From contig NC_030679.2 of the NCBI RefSeq assembly GCF_000004195.4, forward strand, positions 152,803,153-152,867,152: a stretch of DNA of 64,000 nucleotides, written 5' to 3'. The translations under genes and the position numbers were made by a program. Origin of the DNA: Xenopus tropicalis (Eukaryota > Chordata > Amphibia > Anura > Pipidae). A model generated the notes under the pieces. It was not told the origin of the DNA and did no database searches. It worked only from the letters and a program-made list of their open reading frames with translations. This document shows positions 58,001-64,000 of this stretch, in pieces (position 1 is the first letter of the stretch; the number at the start of each line of letters is the position of its first letter).

Positions 58001-60039
58001 GGGTGGGTACTGGTAGAAGAAGGACAGGAAGTGATGCTCCTCAGGGGTGGGTACTGGTAGAAGAAGGACAGGAAGTGATGCTCCTCAGGGGTGGGTACTG
58101 GTAGAAGAAAGACAGGAAGTGATGCTCTACAGGGTGGGTACTGGTAGAAGGACAGGAAGTGATGCTCCTCAGGGGTGGGTACTGGTAGAAGAAGGACAGG
58201 AAGTGATGCTTCTCAGGGGTGGATACTGGTAGAAGAAGGACAGGAAGTGATGCTCTACAGGGTGGGTACTGGTAGAAGGATAGGAAGTGATGCTCCTCAG
58301 GGGTGGGTACTGGTAGAAGAAGGACAGGAAGTGATGCTCCTCAGGGGTGGGTACTGGTAGAAGAAGGACAGGAAGTGATGCTCTACAGGGTGGGTACTGG
58401 TAGAAGAAGGACAGGAAGTGATGCTCCGCAAGGGGGTGGTAACTGGTAGAAGGATAGGAAGTGATGCTCTACAGGGTGGGTACTGGTAGAAGAAGGACAG
58501 GAAGTGATGCTCCTCAGGGGTAAATACTGGTAGAAGAAAGACAGGAAGTGATGCTCTACAGGGTGGGTATTGGTAGAAGAAGGACAGGAAGTGATGCTCT
58601 ACAGGGTAGGTACTGGTAGAAGGATAGGAAGTGATGCTCCTCAGGGGTGGGTACTGGTAGAAGAAGGACAGGAAGTGATGCTCTACAGGGTGGGTACTGG
58701 TAGAAGAAGGACAGGAAGTGATGCTTCTCAGGGGTGGATACTGGTAGAAGAAGGACAGGAAGTGATGCTCTACAGGGTGGGTACTGGTAGAAGAAGGACA
58801 GGAAGTGATGCTCCGCAAGGGGGTGGGTACTGGTAGAAGGATAGGAAGTGATGCTCTACAGGGTGGGTACTGGTAGAAGAAGGACAGGAAGTGATGCTCC
58901 TCAGGGGTGGGTACTGGTAGAAGAAGGACAGGAAGTGATGCTTCTCAGGGGTGGATACTGGTAGAAGAAAGACAGGAAGTGATGCTCTACAGGGTGGGTA
59001 CTGGTAGAAGGATAGGAAGTGATGCTCCTCAGGGGTGGGTACTGGTAGAAGAAGGACAGGAAGTGATGCTCTACAGGGTGGGTACTGGTAGAAGGATAGG
59101 AAGTGATGCTCCTCAGGGGTGGGTACTGGTAGAAGAAGGACAGGAAGTGATGCTCTACAGGGTGGGTACTGGTAGAAGAAGGACAGGAAGTGATGCTTCT
59201 CAGGGGTGGATACTGGTAGAAGGAGGACAGGAAGTGATGCTCTACAGGGTGGGTACTGGTAGAAGGATAGGAAGTGATGCTCCTCAGGGGTGGGTACTGG
59301 TAGAAGAAGGACAGGAAGTGATGCTCCTCAGGGGTGGGTACTGGTAGAAGAAGGACAGGAAGTGATGCTCCTCAGGGGTGGGTACTGGTAGAAGGATAGG
59401 AAGTGATGCTCTACAGGGTGGGTACTGGTAGAAGAAGGACAGGAAGTGATGCTCCTCAGGGGTGGATACTGGTAGAAGAAAGACAGGAAATGATGCTCTA
59501 CAGGGTGGGTACTGGTAGAAGGATAGGAAGTGATGCTCCTCAGGGGTGGGTACTGGTAGAAGGACAGGAAATGATGCTCTACAGGGTGGGTACTGGTAGA
59601 AGGACAGGAAGTGATGCTCCTCAGGGGTGGGTACTGGTAGAAGGAGGACAGGAAGTGATGCTCCGCAAGGGGGTGGGTACTGGTAGAAGGATAGGAAGTG
59701 ATGCTCCTCAGGGGTGGGTCCTGGTAGAAGGATAGGAAGTGATGCTCCTCAGGGGTGGGTACTGGTAGAAGGACAGGAAGTGATGCTCCGCAAGGGGGTG
59801 GGTACTGGTAGAAGAAGGACAGGAAGTGATCCTCCGCAGGGGCGGGTACCAAAGGAACTAGGAGGTAACTGACCATGATGCTTTGCTCTCTCCCGCAGCT
59901 GAAGGAGGACTGGCAGTACGTGGCAATGGTCGTCGATCGGTTTTTCCTCTGGACGTTTATTGCCTTCACCAGCCTGGGAACCCTCAGCATCTTCCTGGAT
60001 GCCAACTTCAACTTGCCCCCCGATACCCCCTTCCCCTGA
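48970..60039 (+). CDS. chrnb1: Muscle nicotinic acetylcholine receptor subunit beta-1, spliced gene with internal exons missing
   Basis: Coding exons are at 48970-49027, 49378-49517, 50623-50667, 50993-51102, 51935-52043, 53026-53249, 53403-53566, 57417-57564 and 59899-60039. They encode the signal peptide, the N-terminal ligand-domain fold ([30 protein letters not shown]), M2-M3, the cytoplasmic loop with DEYFIRRP (the Tyr phosphorylated during agrin/MuSK clustering in mammals), the QLQEQED helix and M4. Beta-1 is a structural subunit of the cation-selective pentamer at the neuromuscular junction. The exons give 154 plus 225 residues; human CHRNB1 has 501. About 120 residues (Cys-loop, pre-M1, M1) are absent between 52043 and 53026, most likely an assembly loss. 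[20 protein letters not shown] and [10 protein letters not shown] identify beta-1. Confidence 0.95.
49094..49110 (-). promoter_or_regulatory. chrnb1: ZNF143/Staf-type consensus in chrnb1 intron 1
   Basis: The minus strand reads TATTTCCCATCATGCCC. This fits the Staf/ZNF143 core YWCCCRNMATSCM without mismatch, 70 bp into intron 1. Occupancy is unknown; such words also occur by chance in dispersed repeats (a similar one lies at 52950-52962 inside a CR1 tail). Confidence 0.45.
49378..49517 (+). CDS. chrnb1: chrnb1 exon 2
   Basis: The acceptor is CCGCCAG|GTACCC and the donor AGTGTG|GTGAGT. It encodes the end of the signal peptide and the first part of the mature chain ([26 protein letters not shown]), typical of the pentameric receptor N-terminal helix and first strand. 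It ends in phase 0. Confidence 0.95.
49650..50540. repeat. 108-bp tandem repeat in chrnb1 intron 2, about 8 copies
   Basis: AGATATTGGGGTACAGAGAG recurs every 107-109 bp from 49654. Units also hold GGTCAGCACTGCAGGACCAG and CATGGGCAATACATGTAAGT. Near-perfect identity implies recent expansion. Minus-strand frames of 79-153 codons are repeat translations. Confidence 0.95.
50623..50667 (+). CDS. chrnb1: chrnb1 exon 3 (45 bp)
   Basis: The acceptor is TTCCCCAG|AGCGAA. It encodes [16 protein letters not shown] 45-bp third exon is characteristic of this receptor family. The donor CTG|GTTTGT is weak (T at +3 and +4). Confidence 0.93.
50690..50970. repeat. 35-bp C-rich repeat in chrnb1 intron 3
   Basis: Units read CAGTTACCCCCACCCTGTAT and CCACCCCCCCTCTCC, six to seven copies, with shorter CACCCTGCC copies at the left. 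The array ends about 25 bp before the exon 4 acceptor and forms most of the intron. Confidence 0.93.
50993..51102 (+). CDS. chrnb1: chrnb1 exon 4 (110 bp)
   Basis: The acceptor is CCCCTAAG|GCTTGG and the donor AATAA|GTAAGT. It encodes [20 protein letters not shown] and then [10 protein letters not shown], covering the loop D-A region of the ligand domain. It ends in phase 2. The 110-bp length is family-typical. Confidence 0.96.
51160..51932. repeat. ~70-bp C-rich repeat filling chrnb1 intron 4
   Basis: Units contain CCCAAATCGTTGCCCCATTT and CTGACTGACCCCCAATATCT followed by a C8-10 tract and ACCTGCCCC, about 11 copies. The final copy runs directly into the exon 5 acceptor, where the C-tract is followed by AG instead of AC. 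Long glycine-rich minus-strand frames are artefacts. Confidence 0.94.
51935..52043 (+). CDS. chrnb1: chrnb1 exon 5 (or truncated exon 5)
   Basis: The acceptor is CCCCCCAG|TAATGA. It encodes [20 protein letters not shown], then [16 protein letters not shown], including an NVT glycosylation sequon. The apparent donor ATCGAG|GTACCG is poor. In the human protein the next residues are VTYFPFDWQNC (first half of the Cys-loop), which are not found. The exon either ends here or is cut short by missing sequence. Confidence 0.88.
52070..52530. repeat. 24-bp VNTR where chrnb1 exons 6-7 are expected
   Basis: Units read AGGCTGGGTAGGGGTAGCAG plus TGCC, about 19 copies, alternating TAGCAG and TAACAG with a few GAGTAGG forms. 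The 24-bp unit gives stop-free frames on both strands. It begins about 30 bp after exon 5. Confidence 0.95.
52600..52995 (+). mobile_element. CR1-type LINE fragment with internal deletions
   Basis: Plus-strand translation shows [25 protein letters not shown] and, in another frame, [20 protein letters not shown] sequence, all landmarks of the CR1 reverse transcriptase, broken by deletions and frameshifts. The end resembles the CR1-type 3' tail I recall from Xenopus (GAAGGAATTTGCCCC, TTCCTCGGGATCAGTAACAA, CTTTTCCAACCTACG). It stops about 30 bp before the exon 8 acceptor. It is a dead copy. Confidence 0.8.
53026..53249 (+). CDS. chrnb1: chrnb1 M2-M3 exon (exon 8 by my count)
   Basis: The acceptor is CTTCCCCAG|GGGAGAAG and the donor AAACAG|GTAATG. 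It encodes (G)[18 protein letters not shown], the pore-lining M2, then [13 protein letters not shown]3 and [20 protein letters not shown]. It needs one base from the preceding exon (phase 1), whereas exon 5 ends in phase 0. Joined directly to exon 5 it would read GGG AGA AGA TGA. Confidence 0.96.
53403..53566 (+). CDS. chrnb1: chrnb1 cytoplasmic-loop exon (exon 9)
   Basis: The acceptor is CTGACACAG|ATATTC and the donor GACAG|GTATCT. It encodes [18 protein letters not shown], a proline-rich stretch, and [19 protein letters not shown]. The Tyr in DEYFIRRP aligns with the mammalian beta-1 Tyr390 whose phosphorylation promotes rapsyn-linked clustering (established). It ends in phase 2. Confidence 0.95.
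53635..57395. repeat. CpG-dense 26-bp minisatellite in chrnb1 intron 9, about 144 copies
   Basis: The unit is TGAGTATCTGGGATGTAGAG plus CGGCGC. Variants are mostly GGG for GAG at the start and AGAGTGG for AGAGCGG. Two CpGs per unit give nearly 290 CpGs in 3.7 kb. Since 26 is not a multiple of three, every frame cycles through all phases; none contains a minus-strand stop, so all three minus frames stay open for about 1,300 codons without being genes. The array runs to within about 25 bp of the exon 10 acceptor. Confidence 0.97.
57417..57564 (+). CDS. chrnb1: chrnb1 MA-helix exon (exon 10)
   Basis: The acceptor is CACCCAG|GTACCA and the donor GATACT|GTGAGT. It encodes [18 protein letters not shown], then [20 protein letters not shown], the amphipathic MA helix preceding M4. 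It starts in phase 2 and ends in phase 0. Confidence 0.95.
57650..59860. repeat. ~43-bp minisatellite in chrnb1 intron 10, about 50 copies
   Basis: Units contain GGACAGGAAGTGATGCTCCT or ...GCTCTA, then CAGGGGTGGGTACTGGTAGA. Variants are CTCCTCAGGGG versus CTCTACAGGG, and a 3-bp AGA gain or loss (AGAAGAAGG or AGAAGG). Frames of 60-227 codons on both strands are artefacts. Confidence 0.95.
59899..60039 (+). CDS. chrnb1: chrnb1 last exon (M4 and C-terminus)
   Basis: The acceptor is CTCCCGCAG|CTGAAG. It encodes [18 protein letters not shown], the M4 segment [17 protein letters not shown] and the tail [11 protein letters not shown], then TGA at 60037-60039. The PFP ending matches human beta-1 as I recall it. 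Confidence 0.97.
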   Translation: MKEDWQYVAMVVDRFFLWTFIAFTSLGTLSIFLDANFNLPPDTPFP

Positions 60040-60200
60040 ATTCACTGTGTGCCCCCCCACCCCCACGTGTGGCCCCTCCCCTCCCCACATGTGGCCCCTC
60101 CCCTCCCCACATGTGGCCCCTCCCCACATGTGGCCCCTCCCCCCATCATTTCTTGAGGCCTTGGTGTTTGAGTTTGGTGCAATAAATCTCTTTGTACGGA
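60040..60200 (+). other. chrnb1: chrnb1 3' UTR with CACATGTGG repeats and poly(A) signal
   Basis: This short 3' UTR carries four to five copies of CACATGTGGCCCCTCCC (the first reads CACGTGTGG). AATAAA at 60181-60186 lies about 140 bp after the stop, in GGTGCAATAAATCTC. The cleavage site should be near 60200. Confidence 0.75.
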
Positions 60201-60224
60201 AAGGGGCAGTTTCATATCCTGGCA

Positions 60225-61355
60225 CAGGAGTGTCACATTCCCATCAGCCCCTGCCCCAGTGAGCTTACACTCTAATGTCCCTATCCCATTCCCATCGGCT
60301 CCTGCCCCAGTGAGCTTACACTCTAAGGTCCCTATCCCATTCCCATCAGTCCCTGCCCCAGTGAGCTTACAATCTAAGGTCCCTATCCCATTCCCATCAG
60401 TCCCTGCCCCAGTGAGCTTACAATCTAAGGTCCCTATCCCATTCCCATCAGTCCCTGCCCCAGTGAGCTTACAATCTAAGGTCCCTATCCCATTCCCATC
60501 AGTCCCTGCCCCAGTGAGCTTACAATCTAAGGTCCCTATCCCATTCCCATCAGCCCCTGCCCCAGTGAGCTTACAAATCTAAGGTCCCTATCCCATTCCC
60601 ATCAGCCCCTGCCCCAGTGAGCTTACACTCTAATGTCCCTATCCCATTCCCATCGGCTCCTGCCCCAGTGAGCTACACTCTAAGGTCCCTATCCTCCCAT
60701 CAGTCCCTGCCCCAGTGAGCTTACAATCTAAGGTCCCTATCCCATTCCCATCAGTCCCTGCCCCAGTGAGCTTACAATCTAAGGTCCCTATCCCATCCAT
60801 CAGTCCCTGCCCCAGTGAGCTTACAATCTAAGGTCCCTATCCCATTCCATCAGTCCCTGCCCCAGTGAGCTTACAATCTAAGGTCCCCTATCCCATTCCC
60901 ATCAGCCCCTGCCCCAGTGAGCTTACACTCTAAGGTCCCTATCCCATTCCCATCAGTCCCTGCCCCAGTGAGCTTACACTCTAAGGTCCCTATCCCATTC
61001 CCATCAGTCCCTGCCCCAGTGAGCTTACAATCTAAGGTCCCTACCCTTCCCATCAGTCCCTGCCCCAGTGAGCTTACAATCTAAGGTTCCTATCCCATTC
61101 CCATCAGTCCCTGCCCCAGTGAGCTTACAATCTAAGGCCCCTATCCCAATCCCATCAGCCCCTGCCCCAGTGAGCTTACAATCTAAGGCCCCTATCCCAT
61201 TCCCATCAGCCCCTGCCCCAGTGAGCTTACAATCTAAGGTCCCTATCCCATTCCCATCAGTCCCTGCCCCAGTGAGCTTACAATCTAAGGTCCCTATCCC
61301 ACTCCCATCAGTCCCTGCCCCAGTGAGCTTACAATCTAAGGTCCCTATCACAGCC
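60225..61355. repeat. 51-bp tandem repeat downstream of chrnb1, about 22 copies
   Basis: Units contain CCCCAGTGAGCTTACAATCT then AAGGTCCCTATCCCATTCCC and ATCAGTCCCTG. Variants include ACACTCTAA for ACAATCTAA and AGCCCCTG for AGTCCCTG. The 17-codon period keeps frames of 97-131 codons open. The word GAGCTTACAATCTAA recalls a dispersed vertebrate repeat that may have seeded the array. Confidence 0.93.
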
Positions 61356-61469
61356 CCATGAGTTACAGACACATCAGAATGAGTTCCTGGCCGCGGCGCA
61401 GACATACAGTAAGGATCCAAGGGAGGTTACTAAACACACAGAGTTAAGGGGAACAGACACTCCCGTTTG

Positions 61470-61640
61470 GCCCTAGGGATGGTTATTGTGTCTGTACAAT
61501 CCCTGCCCAACTGTTACTGATCCAGAGGAACCTGAAACCCCCTCTGTGCCCTCTGCTATTTGCCCTGGGGGGGTGGGGGAAATCCCTTCCTGACTCCAAC
61601 CTGGGTCCCCTTGTACTGAGAGCTATTTTCATTAACCCAG
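61470..61640 (-). mobile_element. CR1-type LINE 3' end, minus orientation
   Basis: The minus strand reads GGAAGGGATTTCCCCCACC, GGGTTTCAGGTTCCTCTGG and ATCAGTAACAGTTGGGCAGG. This is the same tail as the plus-strand copy near 52850-52950 but less decayed. Only the 3' portion is present. Confidence 0.75.
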
Positions 61641-61645
61641 TGATA

Positions 61646-62388
61646 GAGGGTACAGGGGCCCCGGGGAGAGAGGGTACAGGGGCCCCGGGGAGAGAGGGTA
61701 CAGGGGCCCCGGGGAGAGAGGGTACAGGGGCCCCGGGGAGAGAGGGTACAGGGGCCCCGGGGAGAGAGGGTACAGGGGCCCCGGGGAGAGAGGGTACAGG
61801 GGCCCGGGGAGAGAGGGTACAGGGGCCCCGGGGAGAGAGGGGTACAGGGGCCCCGGGGAGAGAGGGTACAGGGCCCCCGGGGAGAGAGGGTACAGGGCCC
61901 CGGGGAGAGAGGGTACAGGGGCCCCGGGAGAGAGGGTACAGGGGCCCGGGGAGAGAAGGGGAGAGAGGGTACAGGGGCACCCGGGGAGAGAGGGTACAGG
62001 GGCTCCGGGGAGAGAGGGTACAGGGGCCCCGGGGAGAGAGGTAAGGCTCCGGGAGAGAGGGTACAGGGGCCCCGGGGAGAGAGGGTACAGGGCCCCGGGG
62101 AGAGAGGGTACAGGGGCCCCGGGGAGAGAGGGTACAGGGGCCCCGGGGAGAGAGGGTACAGGGGCCCCGGGGAGAGAGGGTACAGGGGCCCCGGGGAGAG
62201 AGGGTACAGGGGCCCCGGGGAGAGAGGGTACAGGGGCCCCGGGGAGAGAGGGTACAGGGGCCCCGGGGAGAGAGGGTACAGGGGCCCCGGGGAGAGAGGG
62301 TACAGGGGCTCCGGGGAGAGAGGGTACAGGGGCTCCGGGGAGAGAGGGTACAGGGGCCCCGGGGAGAGAGGGTACAGGGGCCCCAACA
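61646..62388. repeat. 24-bp GC-rich minisatellite, about 31 copies
   Basis: The unit is GGGTACAGGGGCCCCGGGGA plus GAGA. Frames are open in both directions because of the 8-codon period (GAPGREGT on plus; PCTLSPRG on minus). Each unit has three G-runs on the plus strand and a GGGGCCCC palindrome. Small deletions cluster near 61910-62060. Confidence 0.95.
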
Positions 62389-62790
62389 ATATATGAAGCA
62401 TCTCAAAACCACTTTAACCCTTGCTGTGACTGCTGAACCCCAGACCCTGGCTTTCGGGGCTCTAGAACCCTACCTGCCCAGATCTAGAACATAAAGCCAA
62501 AGCTATAGGGACTTTTGCCCTGCAGTTAGTGTGTGTGTTACCCGCCTGTTAGATTGTAAGCTCTGCAGGGCAGCAGCCTCCCTACTGTCTGTATATTTAT
62601 AGCGCTTGTTACTGTGCTGCCTCTCCTGGAGGGTAACACTGAGACAAGTGTGGGCAGATATACGACTGCGCCGATAACATTACGCCCAATGGCCCCACCC
62701 CCACCCCAAGCTAGCCACCGCCCACATTCTCCTTCAGAGCACACACGCATGTGGAGCAGAGGAATGATACGTCAGTCTCCACTATATATC
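62389..62790. other. Low-copy flank with an L2-like repeat word
   Basis: TTAGATTGTAAGCTCTGCAG at about 62550 resembles the 3' region of L2/CR1-type or related SINE repeats found widely in vertebrates. No gene was recognised. The 70-93-codon frames lack conserved content. Confidence 0.45.
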
Positions 62791-64000
62791 ACAGTATATA
62801 CACACACACACACACACACAGTAATATAACACACACACCACAGTATATACACACACACACACACCAGTATTACACAACACACACCACAGTAATAATACAC
62901 ACACCACAGTAATATACACCCACACACACAACAGATATACACACAGTGGATCACAGTATATACACACCACACACACACACATATATACACACACACCCAC
63001 ACAGTAATACACACATCACACACACAACACAGTATTAACACAACACACACCAAGGTATATTACACACACACACCACAGTATATACTACACACACAGCACA
63101 GTATACTACACACACACAGTAATATACACACACACACAGAGCCGACGCGTCATAGTACAGGACGAGGCGAGTATGAGTGTCACGTAGCACACAAGCACTG
63201 ACAGCCACACATAACCATAGCTCACAACGAACATAACACAGAATAGTGAGCAAGGTGCCAAAAGGAGCAGGTTATAGAGAATAGCTATATCATCAGCCCA
63301 CACCGAGACTATGAGCACAACCACACAGGAGTCGGATTCTGGCCGTCACACGAGAATATAGTGCACACACACGTATAGGTACAACCAGTCACAGGCAGTA
63401 TATTACACAACACACGACAACAGTATTTACACACACATTCCACACACAGTATATACCCACCACAGTATATACACACACACACAGTTATATACACCTAATA
63501 AGAGTAGACACAACACTAAGCACAACACACACATCGAGTCGCAGAAGGAATGTAACGCGGCGTGAGCCCTATGCGTGAGATTCGCAAGCCGAGTAGAGGA
63601 CCCAAACACTTATCACCACCCACAGTAATAATATCAACAGCACGAGCTACACAGATATATATCACACAGACAGTATATAACATCACACACAACAAATACA
63701 TAACACACCACAGCGCTGAGAGAGAATCATAGTCACAGAGCACTATATAATATATATAGCTACAACACATCACCACACAGTATAATAAGTACACACACAA
63801 CACAGTATAACGTATAAAGCACACACAACAACAGTATATACACCTCACACACAGTATCTATCATGAGAGCACACAGTAATGGAGAGCATTGACAACTACG
63901 ATCACACACACACACACAGTAACTAGATACGTAATACACAACACATATATCACACACTCACATATATACACACACACACACACAGGTATATACACACACA
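62790..64000. repeat. CA-rich compound microsatellite with frequent indels, running off the window
   Basis: (CA)n tracts alternate with CAGTATATA or CAGTAATATA words. From about 62850 the pattern is broken by irregular insertions and deletions, and some stretches (63140-63350, 63500-63620) lose the repeat. Minus-strand Cys/Val/Tyr-rich frames are translations of the repeat. Confidence 0.85.

Noticed and set aside
60259..61420. ORFs of 97-131 codons downstream of chrnb1
   Set aside because: They are translations of the 51-bp repeat (a 17-codon period).

Overview
The window is vertebrate genomic DNA, most likely from a Xenopus frog. It carries two multi-exon genes in the same orientation with GT-AG introns. 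Its dispersed repeats look like amphibian families: a hAT-type MITE beginning CAGTGATCCCCAAC and CR1-type LINE 3' ends. The genes are fgf11 (A-type fibroblast growth factor homologous factor, 5 coding exons, 8798-15970) and chrnb1 (muscle nicotinic acetylcholine receptor beta-1 subunit, 48970-60039). They are neighbours in the same order and orientation on human 17p13.1, so this is conserved vertebrate synteny.

The rest is dominated by tandem repeats. By my hand tally about 50 of the 64 kb lies in roughly twenty unrelated minisatellite arrays. From left to right these are a 135-bp array (232-1199), a 61-bp array (1200-5412), an 18-bp array (5601-6700), a tetranucleotide-based array (7166-8400), several arrays in fgf11 introns and 3' UTR, a 23-bp array (18893-20176), a 19-bp array of about 19 kb (21095-40185), a 44-bp array of about 7.2 kb that ends some 290 bp before the chrnb1 start codon, arrays in nearly every chrnb1 intron (including a CpG-dense 26-bp array of 3.7 kb), and 51-bp, 24-bp and CA-rich arrays downstream. 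The long open reading frames in these arrays (up to 1,332 codons, often open in all frames) come from stop-free repeat units and are not genes.

fgf11 is complete. Its internal exons of 111, 104 and 199 bp have the lengths I recall for this family. chrnb1 has clear exons for the signal peptide, most of the extracellular domain, M2-M3, the cytoplasmic loop and M4. The roughly 120 residues covering the Cys-loop, pre-M1 region and M1 are absent, and a 24-bp VNTR plus a CR1 LINE fragment stand in their place. Splicing the flanking exons directly would give a stop codon at once, so I suspect sequence missing from the assembly.

Sequence quality is uneven. From about 23.15 to 43.2 kb, and again from about 62.85 kb to the end, the repeats are full of single-base indels, mainly insertions, as expected of poorly corrected long reads. 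I found no new multi-gene system. The most interesting biological signals are transcription-factor-like motifs amplified in arrays: a ZNF143/THAP11-type motif in the 44-bp array next to the chrnb1 promoter and a YY1-type core in the 19-bp array. Also notable are arrays that run into splice acceptors, and CpG decay in the intronic 26-bp array.
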